64,000 nucleotides of DNA from Fulvia fulva (lineage: Eukaryota > Ascomycota > Dothideomycetes > Mycosphaerellales > Mycosphaerellaceae). Where the stretch lies: the NCBI RefSeq assembly GCF_020509005.1, contig NC_063012.1, positions 1,612,001 through 1,676,000 of the forward strand. The letters run 5' to 3'. The position numbers and the translations under genes were made by a program. Below the pieces are notes generated by a model. The model was not told the origin of the DNA and ran no database searches. It saw nothing but the letters and a program-made list of their open reading frames with translations. Within the stretch, counting starts at the first letter, position 1; the number at the start of each line of letters is the position of its first letter. Shown here piece by piece: positions 10,350 to 22,741 of the stretch.

Positions 10350-10736
10350 ACTGGCCACTTCGCAAGCTTCTGCCAAAGCCTACTACCTGCACCACGTTCG
10401 CACTGCTTTGACGTATAGCTGTGGAGAGTTACCGAAGATGCCACACTGAAGCTCGGGGCCAAAGTCTATCCCAAGTCCCCAACCAGGGTGTATTACTTGG
10501 ACATGGAATACTTGAGATCAGATGCCTATGTGCACTCCCATGAGTTCAGAAGCCATTTGTGACTGCAGGTGAGCTCCATGTGTCATGTCCGATGATTCAA
10601 GTCCTGCCGCTTGATTGGCTATCACTCACACCGGTACGTACAGCCAAGTACATAGAGCAGATAGCCGCTGATCATGCCCGAGGATTGCCCGTGTTCAGAC
10701 AACTTCGACGCCACGCTGATGTGGCGAGACCAAGCG
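10350..10736. other. Intergenic, no gene seen
   Basis: Upstream region of the acidic hypothetical gene and 3' flank of the thioesterase gene, both on the minus strand. Confidence 0.55.
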
Positions 10737-11785
10737 CTACAGCTTACCCAGTCCCTTCTCATGCAGTACATAATATCCTTCCTGCTTGCAAGTTGCAACC
10801 AGTCGACCATCTTTAGTAAACATCCTCGTGAGAATCTCGCCACGTCTGTTGCCAGACCAAGGACTATTCGCCTCGAGGTAGATCAGGTCGTCTGCTCGGA
10901 AGCCTTCGTGAACGTGGAAGTGGATGCTGTGATTTAGAGAGGTTAAGTACTTGAAGTGGCTAGCCTTAATATTGCGCTGGTGGTCCCCGATGGCTGGTTG
11001 GCCTGTCGAAAGCCCGTGGACGGTGGGAGGACAGTCCAGAACGTGGTAGTCGGATAGGAGGATGATTCCGATGGAATGTAGCCGTGCGGTGTTGCTGCTG
11101 ATTCGGGGTGAGACGGTGCAGACGGAGGTGTAGGTCATGGCGTCTGGAGGCGCCTCTGTCGCGTCTTTTCCGCCAGTCTGAACGACTCCGAGTCTCTGGT
11201 ACTTCATGTAAGGTCCTCGGTCATTCCTGTCCACTTCAAGATCGTCCAGTGTGATCTCGTCGACCGTTTCCGTAGTCGCTCGGCCAGTGGTATGCTGCAT
11301 ACTTTCACCACGCAGACCTCGCACAAAGGTACAGGTCGAATGTACCAGCAACCTCCCTCCCTGCTTCATGTGAACCATTCGCACAGCAAAACGTCCGCCA
11401 TCACTCAACTGAGTCACTTCCAGATCCATTGGCAGATCAGTCCGCGGACCCAGCAGGAAATTGGCCTGGAGCGAGTCTACTGAAAAGTCCTGGCTCACGG
11501 TTTCGAATGCAGCGTTGGCCGACAGAGCCATTAGCAAGCCGCCGGGAACTAGAAGTAGTGGTGTGTTAGCTGTGTCGGTACTGTGTAGACATGAGAAAGG
11601 TCTCGAACCAAGACTTGACCTACCGACAACGCCATCGGCCCATGTGAATGGCGTCGCGATCGATTGGAATGTGTTCTAAGTGATTATTAGTCGTGCAACG
11701 GATGCTACTGCCAATTGCACATTGTAGTACTTACCTCGGACACGCGCTTCAACCGGATGCCTTCTTCCATTGTCCCGATGGCCAT
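10737..11785 (-). CDS. TesB-like acyl-CoA thioesterase (double hotdog)
   Basis: Three exons: 11735-11785, 11624-11675 and 10737-11548, giving 304 residues. Introns of 59 and 75 nt lie between them. Exon 2 supplies the N-terminal hotdog motif SIATPFTWADGVVVPGGLLM. Then follow QANFLLGPRTDLPMDLEV and RMVHMKQGGRLLV. The second hotdog ends in SPWSGNRRGEILTRMFTKDG and CKQEGYYVL. The family hydrolyses acyl-CoA to free acid and CoA, in peroxisomes or cytosol. No C-terminal SKL peroxisomal signal is present (ends GLGKL). The catalytic-triad Asp of TesB (in SLDH) is replaced by Asn here (TSLNHSIHFH), so activity is uncertain. Confidence 0.85.
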
Positions 11786-12114
11786 ATCAATGGTCGAAGA
11801 GGCGTGTAATTACAATGTCGAAGGAAGTCCCGTATTCGTGCCAGCCTGACTGCACTATAGAACCTCGTGCTGCATTGTGTATGGCATTCGATGCTATGAG
11901 AGATCCGAGAAGCGAAGTACCTCGGGGAGCTCAGTCGCGGCTATGGTACGCCGTAGCGCCCAATCAGCTTCTCCGACATATCAGCAGCACCTATCATACA
12001 CATTGTCGCAGTAACCTGGAGTTCAAGTATGCTGCTGAATCCAGTGTCTATCGTCGTGATGCTTTATGGTCTTGCTATGTCTTTCTTCTCGTTGTGCAGC
12101 TGCTCCGGAACCTA
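11786..12114. other. Intergenic, no gene seen
   Basis: Promoter side of the thioesterase gene and 3' flank of the phosphatase gene. Confidence 0.55.
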
Positions 12115-13253
12115 TTATCCCAGCAAGTCGCTAAGTTGGTCGACATAAGCTGAAGGCCTGACTTCAGCACCATCTGCTAGGATATCCTCCTTCTTGCTGA
12201 CGCCTGTTAGTACGGCTAGTGTACCCCCTAGACCACCCTCGATACCAAACTGAATGTCGGTGTTTAGGCGATCTCCAATCATGCACGCCTTCTTGCGGTC
12301 GAACTGGAATTTCCCTTCGATGGCATCCATCATTGCTTGACTCGGCTTGCCCAGTGCGAGTGGCTCATGGCCCACAGCTTCGACGAGCGGTGCACTGGAT
12401 GATCCAGCGCCTGGGAAGAGAGCGCCAGAGTTAGGCAGTGTCGAATCGATATTGGTCGCGAGGAACTTGGCTCCAGCTCGGATGTATGCAAGACCAAGTG
12501 AGTACTTCAGATAGCTGGGGTGAAAGTCCAGGCCGGTCAGGACGACAGCCACGTCTGGATCGAGCGCTGATGTGTCGGCAATGGTCTTGAAATCCTCGTC
12601 TGTTATCTCCCTGCGCAGGTTTGCATCAGTGCCTCCAATGTAGGGCACATTCTCAGCTTGCAATTCCTGCTCAATGCCAGTCTCGCCGAGGACGAAGACC
12701 TTGTTCTTGGGTGGTTGAAGCTTCATGATCCTGGCAATGTAGACGGCAGCACTGTAGCTTGAGCCAAAGACTTCCTCCTACCAACTGTCAGCATGTTCTG
12801 TCGAAGTATGCGCAGACTTTCACATCCTAGCTGACCTCATTCGCTGCAATGCCAAGCTTGTCGAACTTCTTCTTGTAGTCGCTTCTTGACTTTGTGCTGT
12901 TGTTTGTCACGAAGACGAGCTGCTTGCCTGCATGGCGTTGGCTTGAGCGTCTGGCTAACGCCTTCGAATCGTGATCACGCACCTCCCTTTCGCAGCATAT
13001 CGATCGTCTCGGGGATTTGGGGGAACACATGCTCGCCGGACCAGAGCACGCCTATCCTTCTCGCAACATTAGACGGGCAGTTGAAGCGCAACCAATGGGT
13101 GATCCGTACCATCGCAGTCGAACAGGAAGGTCTATAGCTCGTGTCAGTGGTAGTCATGGGGCTGCTTCATGGACATTGATCACATACATCGAACCTGTCT
13201 AGGAAGGCATGGATACCAGCTTTGTCGCCGGTCAAATACGTCGGCTGGGACAT
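12115..13253 (-). CDS. PHO13: Pho13-type HAD phosphatase (phosphoglycolate / 4-nitrophenyl phosphatase)
   Basis: Five exons: 13188-13253, 13110-13131, 12983-13051, 12836-12927 and 12115-12777, giving 303 residues. Each junction restores a conserved motif. HAD motif I is TFLFDCDGVLWSGEHVFP, split by an intron inside the Gly codon after DCD. Then come VFVTNNSTKSRSDYKKKFDKLGI, VFGSSYSAAVYIARI and VFVLGETGIEQEL. The C-terminal loop is CMIGDRLNTDIQFG, the metal-binding aspartate motif. The family dephosphorylates 2-phosphoglycolate and other toxic side products of glycolysis in the cytosol. Length is normal (about 300-310). The fourth intron has a weaker GTCAGC donor. Confidence 0.92.
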
Positions 13254-13596
13254 GATGGCTGTTCTCGAACACGCGCTGCGGGTATGAACGAAGCAACGAG
13301 GCGCGACCTGCAGAGACTTGGTCGGAGAAGCGATCAAGTATGTAGCTATAGCAGATCGCAGCATGAATTGTGTGTTGAGAGCGACGATTGATGGACACCT
13401 AGTCATCAAAGTCCGATGTCGACTCCGTCAATTGCCGACATGTTCTCTTTCATGTACTCAGCGAACGTATGGCCTCGTCGATGCCTACGCAACATCTCTC
13501 CTCGCATCTGAGGTCCTATACTGCCTCGAGAGGCACGATGAACGCGAGGACGAAGACGCGGCCGATGCGAAAGATCGTCTCGAATAGGCCGAAGAC
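13254..13596. promoter_or_regulatory. Divergent promoter between PHO13-like and HET genes
   Basis: A 343-bp stretch separates two genes transcribed away from each other. No TATA box or known operator was identified; the promoter role follows from gene orientation only. Confidence 0.5.
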
Positions 13597-15535
13597 ATGA
13601 GTCTCACACGATGGAAGAGCCCTTCGAACTCTGCACCAGAGTTGCTCGATTTCCACTATGCACGTTTGAAGAGCCAGCACAGCATTCGCCTTGCACGTAT
13701 CAGGCCCGGCAGTAGCGGCCGCGTTGCGATCGATCTGGTCGACAGCTATGTTTCCGCGCGCGGTCAGGCGCCGTCCGACGAGTACGATGCACTCTCATAC
13801 ACCTGGGGCGACCTGCAGCCGAACAAACCCATTTTGTGTAATGGACGTCGGCTCGTCATCACGGAGACACTACTTGACGCGCTCAAGCACTTCAGACTAC
13901 AAGGCAATGCGGTCACGCTGTGGATTGATCAGATCTGTATCTGTCAGGCGCGTCCAAAAGAGCGCGAACATCAAGTACAACCGATGGGTGATATCTTCTC
14001 TGGAGCTCGAAGGGTGCTCGTCTGGCTAGGTGGCCACTACGACGACTCAAAGACTGGCATGCGACTTGCAGAGCATCTGCTGTCCATCTCGAGAGACCCC
14101 CAAATCTCACACCTCGATCACCACCGTATACATAATCGCCTGCCAGCCAGCGAGCATAAGGGCTGGAAAGCCTTAGCGTCTATCCTTCGACGACCGTGGT
14201 TTCTGACAACGTGGATTGTACAAGAAGTGGTACTGAATCCTAATGTTGAACTTGTCCTCGCCGATAACTCGTTGCATTGGCATGAGCTCGAATCGATCGT
14301 CGGTCTTCTGGACGGACCGACATCAAGGCAGTGGCAATTAGATCTAACGATGTCTGCCTGGGAGCTACCGTTCTCAAGGATCAACCGTATTCGACTCCGC
14401 CATCAGCAGTCACGTTTACATCAGATCAAAACAGCAGCGACGGACAATGAAGCAGTTTCCGATGATCCCCGGGCAAAAGCGGATGTCGCAGGCTTTGTCG
14501 ATGCTCAGTAGGACTTAGATCTGCTTGACTTACTTCTCATCTCGCGCGATCTCGGCGCAACAGACCCTCGTGACAAGATATATGGTCTGCTAGGTCTCAG
14601 CGGGCATGAGATGCCCATCGACTATGACGCATCGCCTGAGCAAGTCTTCAACGAGTTTGCCCTCGCCATTGTTGGCTCTGCCACTGACCTCGCACCAGTT
14701 GGTGTACAAATGGCGAAATTGTCGTGTAAGATCAAAGAAGTCCGCAAGGCATTGACGCTTTTGTCGTGCGCCGGCAAGCCAAACCAACAACGTAGCATGG
14801 CGTCGTGGATTCCTGACTGGAGCACTAATTTGTCCTCAAGACCCTTGCTGTTTGACCAGCGTTTTTGCGCTGGCGGCGATACGATAGACATCGATTGGCA
14901 CTTTGAGACGGGACTTCATCTGTGTGGCAAACTGCTAGATACTGTAGCCGTGGCCGGGAAGACCAGCTTGGGATACACCGCTGAGGGCAACGCGCATGGT
15001 CTCATTCGTGACTGGATGCACGAAGCCCGAAAGATTGCCGACACCAGGTCAGTTCGCTCTCCTGGCAGCACGATGAATGTAGATGCCTTTCAAGCTTTAC
15101 TGAGAGATCTTTCGGTGTGCGGTAAGTGCTGTCGTGCCACAACGTTCATTGTGAAGCTGACATGTTGCAGAACATGGTTACTACAAGGGCGATGAACATG
15201 AGGCACAGTTCAGGAGGAGGCGTAGTATGCTGGACGATATCAATGATGTGGACACTGTGCACGATGCACGGCAAACACTGACCCTCGGGCCTACGAGAGG
15301 CAGGGTGCTGGCTGCAACGACGACCGGTCACATTTGTCTCGTGCCCCGGGGCACTGTGGTAGGCGACTTGATCTATGTCGTGCTCGGCGCCAGTGTTCCC
15401 TTCGTTTTGCGGCCGCATGCCGAGGATGACATTGCCTTTACGTTGATCGGCAAGGCGTATGTGCAGGGCATTACTTACGGGGAATGGCTTCATATGGACC
15501 ATCTGGCTGGTGTAGAGGACGTCTACCTTCGTTGA
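13597..15535 (+). CDS. HET-domain (heterokaryon incompatibility) protein, internal stop
   Basis: Exons 13597-15121 and 15171-15535, with a 49-nt intron; 629 residues counting the stop position. The HET domain (about residues 60-210) shows YDALSYTWGD, CNGRRLVITETLLDALKHFR, LWIDQICICQ, GARRVLVWLGG and RRPWFLTTWIVQEVV. The C-terminal part has DPRDKIYGLLGLSG, TRGRVLAATTTGHICLVP and the GDLIYVVLGASVPFVLRP block usual in HET proteins. An in-frame TAG at 14509-14511, after VDAQ, separates the two halves; the frame is otherwise open on both sides. HET proteins trigger cell death on fusion of unlike hyphae. The stop may be a natural null allele, as is common in this family, or a base error. Confidence 0.85.
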
Positions 15536-16127
15536 AGTACTGGATGGGTTATGGAGATGTGTGTGGTACGACGAAGACCAGCATTCGCACATTAGTCAGA
15601 GCTGACAATGCTGACACTGTGCTTCGCCAATGCTTGCTGCACCCCACGCACAGCAGCTAGACACGTTGCACGACAGGTTCGTCCCGTCAGACATGCAGGC
15701 TGGACTTTTGTCTCCATAGCATCAGACGCCTCCAGGCCATTGGGTGGCATGAATTGGGGTCAAGTCGGACATCGTGGACTGCACACCTCCACTCACAGAT
15801 GTTGTTACCGGCTGTGGGAGCGGTAGGACTTCGCCACCTCGCGAACCCACTCGTGTACACTGATAACTTCGCATTGATGCTACAGCATGGGATATGCTTT
15901 AGTAAGCATTGACATCTTGCATGTGCTCGGCATAATTGCGGGTGCCTGCCGATCGCCGGAGTTTGCTCATTGCGTCACTCGCGCATCACCCAAAGCCGAT
16001 TTCAAATCTGGAAGAACGACCACCACTTCAAGTGAAGCTCTTTCCTCGCTGCAAGAGGACACAACTCCAATCCATTCCGAACCGTCTTCATCAACCATCG
16101 TCGCATCGGCATCGACAACAACCCATC
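15536..16127. other. Intergenic: OYE promoter and leader
   Basis: No supported gene. The frame open from 15887 into the OYE exon lacks family resemblance before the ATG at 16128 and is read as 5' leader. Confidence 0.5.
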
Positions 16128-17892
16128 ATGTCGACCTCACACCACAACGTCCAGGTCCGAAACGAAGGAGCCAACACCATCGTCAACAAGCAAGCTCCAA
16201 ATGTCTCCTACTTCACGCCACTCCAAGATCCACCGGCAGGAACTGCCCTCCTTGCCGATGGACAGAAGCCAGAGGATATTCCAAAGCTGTTCCGCCCGCT
16301 GCAGTTGCGAGGCCTTACACTCCAGAATCGCACCATGTTGAGCCCACTCTGCCAGTACAGCGCGGAAGATGGGCACTTCACTAGGTGGCATGTTACTCAT
16401 CTCGGTGGTATGCATCATTCGTCAGAACCGTCCTATTCATGGGCAGGAGGAATTGACACTGCTTTCTACAGGCATCATCCAGCGCGGTCCGGGCATTACT
16501 TGCGTCGAAGCCACTGGTACGTATCAAGGGCTTAGAAACCATGAAGCAGCGCATTGGACCCGTCTCGAGGGTTCGATGATTGCACATGGCCCCTTACCAA
16601 GGCCCAATCGCCCTCAGACATGGCTGACAAAGTTCTGCTTGCAGCTGTGACACCACAAGGTCGGATTACCCCTGAAGACAACGGACTATGGAAGGATAGC
16701 CAAATCGCAGGCTTGAAGGAGGTCGTCGATTTCGCTCACTCGCAGTAAGTGAGCTTCTTTCAGATAAACCGCATCTAGACCTGTGGATACTGACTTTGAC
16801 CGACTATCACAGAAACCAAAAGATCATGATTCAGCTAGCTCATGCCGGCCGCAAAGCATCGACAGTAGCTCCCTGGCTCAGCTCCGGGACTGTTGCTGGA
16901 CCCGAGCTCAATGGCTGGCCCGACGATACCCACGCACCAAGTGCCATTGCCTGGAACGACCACCACACCCAGCCAAAGGAGATGTCACTCAAAGATATCG
17001 AGGACTTCAAGGTCGCTTATGCCGCTGCCGTTAAGCGAGCTGTGCAGGCCGGGTTCGACGCAGTCGAGATTCACAACGCACACGGCTACCTCCTGCACTC
17101 ATTCTTGAGCCCCGTGAGTAACCAGAGGAAGGACAAGTATGGTGGCAGTTGGGAGAACCGCGTCCGCCTCACCCTCGAAGTGGTAAGCTGCAAGTGGTAC
17201 CCAGAGCAACGGGAAAACACTAACACCACTTACTTAGGTCGAGCTCGTTCGTGCTATTATCCCCGATAAGATGCCGCTCTTCCTACGGATTAGCGCCACT
17301 GACTGGCTCGAGGAGAACAAGGACATCAAGGAGTCATGGACTGGAGATGACACTGTGAAGCTCGCACCACTACTTGCCGAGCGTGGCGTCGACCTACTCG
17401 ATGTGTCGACCGGAGGAAACCATCCCGCTCAGCACCCTCACGTAAAGCCAGCATATCAAGCACCGTTCGCCATCAAGGTCAAAGAGGCAATCAAGGGTAC
17501 GAAGATGGCGGTCGGCTCGGTTGGCTCGATCGACAATGCAAAGTTGGCGAACGATCTGCTTGAGAAGGACAATTTGGATCTCATCACCATCGGCCGTGGC
17601 TTCCAAAAGGTGTGTTTCTTCCCTTCCTGTGTAGCATCAGTTGCTGGGGCATTGCAACGAGCCTACAGTACGCTAACACGCCGCTTTATCAGAACCCGGG
17701 CCTTGTCTTCGCATGGGCAGACGAGCTCGGTGTTAACGTCAACATGCCAAACCAGATTCGATGGGGCTTTGGTGGTCGAGGCAAGAAGTCAGGCAAGCCG
17801 GTATGCCTTCGAGTGTCAGAAGTCATGTTGGACTCAAATAGCTGACGCTTCACCAGGTTACTGAGATTCCGGAACTCATTGGCAGACTTTGA
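16128..17892 (+). CDS. NADH:flavin oxidoreductase, old yellow enzyme (YqjM-like)
   Basis: Seven exons: 16128-16407, 16472-16516, 16645-16744, 16813-17182, 17238-17609, 17693-17800 and 17857-17892, giving 436 residues. Motifs in order: LFRPLQLRGLTLQNRTMLSPLCQYSAEDG (FMN-site strand 1), EATAVTPQGRITPEDNGLW, IQLAHAGRKAS, AVEIHNAHGYLLHSFLSP, NQRKDKYGGSWENR, LDVSTGGNHP and DLITIGRGF. LAHAGRK and the Cys in SPLCQYS are typical of YqjM-class ene-reductases. These FMN enzymes reduce activated C=C bonds with NADPH; the natural substrate is unknown. All junctions keep frame, and the short last exon encodes VTEIPELIGRL. Confidence 0.93.
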
Positions 17893-19451
17893 GGCACACC
17901 ACAGGTCCCCTCAGGCGAGCGAAAGATCCCAGGCCATGACGGAGACCAACGGTTTGCACTGACCTCTCGGCTGCTTGCTTTCACCTCGTCCCCATACCCA
18001 TCTGCTTAGACCCTCAGTAAGATCAGCTCAAATAGAAGCATGCAGACAAAAGAATCCCAAGTCCACAGAGCCTACAGCTTCATCACAGGCTTTCATGTTA
18101 TAAGCGGCTATACTCACAGCTTCGATGGACTGATGTGTTATCAAATGTATCCAGAGCCGCCGCTGCGTGCATGGACGTTTTACGCGAACGCGGTTGACCG
18201 AGTGTGGCGCGTGGGATCTTACTATTGCTATCAACCGGCACGTCGACGCCACTTCACGTGGCCATGGCGGTTGATAGCAGTGCTGTGGCTTCACCGTTCT
18301 CTGGTGCGCCTTGGTACATCAATGATACAGCTCAAGATCGACGCGTCAGTTTCGTGTTTCGGAAGGTGAATTTGCCCTGACCAATGGCTGCTTCCGCTCC
18401 TGCCGAGCGCTTAGAGAACGCATCTCTCTCGTGGACTTCTCTTTTCACGTTGTGCTTCGCGAGCGGCGAGCCACACTTGATCAATGGCCCATCAAAATGC
18501 TTCTTCGGGATCTCGTGCTGATTGTCCAACCTCATTCGCTGCAGGCGCCCTCACCACATCACCTTCCGTCAAACTCTCGATACCTTTGTACCATCCCAAT
18601 GACTCGAAGACTTAGTCCAGTAACAGGGTGCCGGTCCTCTGCTTGAAGTACTCGTGGCGAAGAGGTGATGTCTCTTGAAGTCACAAGAAGCCACCCGCTG
18701 GAGTCTAAGGGCGGGGGAGCCACCCTCGAGAATGGTCACGCAAATGCCCTGCAGTGCGTGCATGCAGCTCGGGTCCCTTAGCCTCGAAACGGCGCGGTGA
18801 ATCTGGAGTGACTTTCTTCCTACTATTCTGGAGGCGTCCAATCTTGAGATGCCTCAAGCGCTCTACACCTCATCATGCTGCAGTACAGTTAGGCGCGAAG
18901 GAAGAGAGTTGTGTCTGGATTCGGCCCATCCTTGTTGACTCCTCAACGGCGTTCTGGACATCTGCAGACTGGGGACCACTCCTGTCTGTGCAAACAATGG
19001 GGAGCATGCCACATACTAGTGGTGATGCTGCGGATCCCATGCATGGTGGCCCTTGCTTCGGCACTGAGCCTCTCGTGGTTCGCTCATGCGGTAGGTGCCC
19101 TGGCGTGTATGCGTGTGCACCTCGCACGTATGCTGGGGTCTCGAAGGCCAGTCTTCGTCCTACAGTTCGTCTGTCCCTTTCTTATCTTTGCGTCTCTCAC
19201 GTCCTGGTGTACGACTGAACACCGAATGGAATAGACAACCACTGGGCCTTGCGATACACACCGGCCGGCTACACACGATAGATCTCGAATCGGAGCGACC
19301 CAAGCGGCTGGAAGTACGTGCATGGTGATGCCGAGCACATTGGACCACATGGAGCTTGCACGACCTTGGAACACTCCGTGCTACAGACGAGCTTGAGCGA
19401 AAGATCTGGCCGAGAAACCGCACTTGACAGCAACCACTTCTAGCAGTCAAT
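17893..19451. other. Intergenic (1.56 kb), no gene seen
   Basis: Several short open frames but none with domain or splice support. It contains the promoter of the ferric reductase; no clear SreA-type GATA site (ATCWGATAA) was spotted. Confidence 0.5.
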
Positions 19452-22052
19452 ATGCCATCACTTGCGGAAACCCTTGCAAAGCGCGCTGGAATTACCCTGG
19501 AGTCTACTAAGCTCCTCGGATTCGTCGTCGAAGCACAAGACCATGGGAACGAGGCACATCTCGAACGACGCATCGACATTCCTTTCAACAGCAGCAGTCC
19601 GCCAGGTTTGATTGAGGCAGAAACTCGGGACCCCTGGCGCGACTCTGGAAAGTATGCGCTTGGTTGGGTCTACTTTGCGGTCATATTGCTTGTCCTGACC
19701 GGCGCGATTCATTGGTACAACTTCTGGAACGACAAAGTACGAATCGCGGAGCACAAGGAACGTGCAGAAGGAAGAGCCAAGATCGCATCTCCAGCGACTG
19801 ACTATGAACATTCTGCATTGAGCACCGATCGATCGACCCGCAAGTTCTTCCCTACTGAAGGCCCGGTACCTATGGCCGTGCAGGAAGACGAAACTGCATC
19901 AACATCATGGCTGGTCAGGAATATCCTAGCCATGATCAGGTTCCTGTTCTATCACCCTATACCATCGCTCAAGGTACACAGGCGGCTCAGACCCATCGTC
20001 TTTCCAAGTCCTGGTGTGTGCCTTCTGGCGTTCGCGGCGCTAGCATTCGTCCTGTTGTACAGCTTTGTTCCACAGCCACTTTACTGGCAATCGATCGAAT
20101 TTGGATCTCCACCATTGGCGATTCGGTCTGGCATGCTAGCGGTCGCTTTGATGCCCTGGATCATCGCACTTAGCATGAAAGCCAACTTCATAACGTTCAT
20201 CATCGGCATTGGACACGAGCGTCTGAACGTGCTGCATCGGTGGCTCGCCTGGATATGTCTGATACTCAGCCTCATTCACACGATACCGTTTTATGTAACG
20301 CCAGTATACGATGGTGGCATGCAGGCCTTTCATCAACTGCTCAAGCAGCAACAGTCTGGCGTTTACATCTATGGAACAGGTGAGAGCTCGACGACAGTGG
20401 CGCTTCACAACAACCGCTAACACTCACGAACAGGCATTGCCGCTCTAGCACCGCTTCTTTTCCTCTGTGTACACTCCATCACACCATTGCGAAGGCGCTT
20501 CTACGAGCTTTTCGTGGTCGTGCACGTTCCAGTCTCTGTCGCATTCCTCGGTCTTTTATTCTGGCACTGTCACAATTACCTGACATCCTGGAACTACCTA
20601 TGGGCCACGACGGCTATATGGCTGGCATCGTATGCCTTTCGGCTCTTCTATCTCAACTGGTCGAACCCATTCAGGATATCCTTCTGTGTGGGTGAAGAAG
20701 CTGCTGTAACGGTCATGCATGAGAACGCTGTGAAGGTCACCATACCAACCCAGGTTCGGTGGAAGCCGGGACAATACGCCTACCTTCGAATGCCTGGAGT
20801 CTCCTTCTTCGAGAACCACCCTTTCACAATCGCATCGCTGTGCAGTGATGATTACCCTTCCGAGTACGGCGAGAAGTACCGAGATATGGTCGTAGTGTTC
20901 AGACCATTTGGTGGCTTCACAAAGAAAGTCCTGGACAGTGCGCTGGACCACGGACCTTGGTGGACGTATCGTGCTTTCATCGATGGTCCATACGGCGGCA
21001 TGCGCCGTAGCATGGTGTCCTTCGATCATGTTGTCCTGGTAGCCGGCGGCACTGGCATAACGGCCGTTGTGTCGCATCTCCTGGATTTGATCAAACGCAT
21101 GCGAGACGGCAAGGCAGTGACGAAAACTGTACATCTCATCTGGGCGATGAAGCGTCCAGAGACCATGGAATGGTTCAAAGAAGAGCTACGGATCTGCCGA
21201 GAATTTGCTCCTCCTGACACTGTCAGCTGTCAGTTCTATATCACGGCGGCCAAGAGGCAGACGCAGACCGGCCAACTTGTCAGTGCGCAGACGCCAAATC
21301 GCCCAGTCAGCATGGTGTTCCATGACAAGGTAAACGATGCCTTCCAAGATATCGCAAGCAATCGCTTCTCCTTCCACTCACAGCGGAACTCCGCGCAGAT
21401 ACGAGACGCAGCAGCTGGAGACGTCGAACGTGAGAAGGAGCTTTTTGCGGAGAATGAGGATCGCCTACGACCACTACCCGAAGCACATCTCAAACCAGCA
21501 CGACAGCCATCGCGAGGATATCTCGCAGGCAGGCCTCTACCCACGCAACGAGCACGAACCCCATCTCCCGATCGAACCTACACAGAAATGGCATCAGAAG
21601 AAACACCCCACCTACCACCCCACCCAACCCTCCACGAAAAACGCCGCTCCCGCCCCGTGTCCCTCGACATCACCTCCGCCCAAATCACCCAAACCACCCA
21701 CCTCCACCAAATCGCCCAATCCCAAGACCCTCACCAACAAGGTTTCGACTTCGGCTTCCCCTCGACCCCGACCGAGTTCCAAAAGAACCTGATGCGCTTC
21801 GCCTTCATGCCCGCAGCCGTCAAGGCGCGGCGCAGCGGCTGGAGCGTGGAGTGGGGACGGCCGGAGATACCGTATATGCTCAAGGAGCTTAGTGAGGAGT
21901 GGACGGGGAAGAGGGCGTGTGTGTTTGTGTGTGGGCCGCCGGCGATGAGGTTGGATGTTAGTGAGACTGTGGCGGGGTTGCAGAGGGTTGTGATGGGTGG
22001 GGGGAGGGGGTTGGAGGAGTTTTATTTGCATACGGAGGATTATGCGCTGTGA
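19452..22052 (+). CDS. FRE-type ferric/cupric reductase, transmembrane flavocytochrome
   Basis: Exons 19452-20379 and 20434-22052, giving 848 residues. A membrane segment near residue 75 (LGWVYFAVILLVLTGAIHWY) precedes the ferric reductase core. Bis-heme histidine pairs are visible in HRWLAWICLILSLIH and in HVPVSVAFLGLLFWH. The FAD motif HPFTIAS is near residue 438 and the NADPH-site glycine motif VAGGTGITAVVSHL near 510. A long Pro/Ser/His-rich insert (about 600-740) sits within the NAD-binding domain before CVFVCGPPAMRLDV. The enzyme reduces Fe(III) or Cu(II) outside the cell with cytosolic NADPH. No signal peptide is visible at the very N-terminus, and no partner oxidase or permease gene is next to it. 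Confidence 0.93.
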
Positions 22053-22396
22053 GGGATGTGGGAGATGGGGCTTGTGGGGGCTGTGGGTGTGGATTTTTGC
22101 GTTTGTGTTGTTGAGATACCCGGAAGAGGTGTAAGAGTAGATTGTACAGATCAAAAAATATCATGAGAATTATCTTGCTTCTTCGGCTCCATGATAGTAT
22201 GCCCATTTGTCTTGGCTGGACCGGCGAAAGTTGAGCGATGAGCAATTTTCTTGGTACTGGTTGTAATGTTTGTTCCCCCAATGACACGCCCCAATTGAAG
22301 GTGGCATATTCTTGTCCTGACGGTATGCCTTCCACTTCGACCGTGGTCCTACATGTTACCAAACCGCCAACCCTTGACCCAACAAAGCTGTCAATC
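22053..22396. other. Intergenic between convergent genes
   Basis: 3' flanks of the ferric reductase (+) and the small coiled-coil gene (-). Confidence 0.5.
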
Positions 22397-22741
22397 TCAA
22401 GCTTTCCCACTCTCGTCCCCCCTACGTCCACCCGCTTGTTGCTCTTCATACCACTTCTTAAAGACTTCCGCAGTAGGCTTCCCGCCCTGCATGGACATCC
22501 ACAGCAAGAGATTCAAATCGCGGTTCACTTTTTTGACTTTTGCCTCCATCTCTGCCAGTCCTTCTGCAAGGTATTTGTCGGTGTTAACGCTCAGGGCTTC
22601 AAGAGCGGCAATTTGCGCCTGCAGAGCAGTAGCCGTCGTCGAATCGGGGATGGCTGTTTGAACATCAGCTGTAAGGAAGGTCAGATCTGAGTCGGTCTTG
22701 TGTGTACATTGCTGATGAGCTTTGGCGTCGCGCTTGGACAT
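22397..22741 (-). CDS. Small coiled-coil protein (114 aa), unknown
   Basis: Open frame from ATG at 22741. After MSKRDAKAHQQ it has a helical, heptad-like middle (ALQAQIAALEALSVNTDKYL, EGLAEMEAKVKKVNRDLNLLL) and ends in KKWYEEQQAGGRRGDESGKA. A possible 39-nt intron (GTACAC to TTACAG) near the start would remove CTHKTDSDLTFLTA in frame. Codon use and helix pattern look coding. I do not recognise the family. Confidence 0.5.
   Translation of the reverse strand: MSKRDAKAHQQCTHKTDSDLTFLTADVQTAIPDSTTATALQAQIAALEALSVNTDKYLAEGLAEMEAKVKKVNRDLNLLLWMSMQGGKPTAEVFKKWYEEQQAGGRRGDESGKA

Noticed and set aside
3307..15535. Reassigned stop codons, because TGA and TAG occur inside conserved genes
   Set aside because: The same codons end intact genes in the window (TGA ends the OYE gene, TAG ends the GT90 gene), and two of the affected genes also contain frameshifts.
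21612..22154. Minus-strand 180-codon frame overlapping the ferric reductase end
   Set aside because: Proline/histidine-rich shadow of the true gene, whose conserved C-terminus lies on the other strand.
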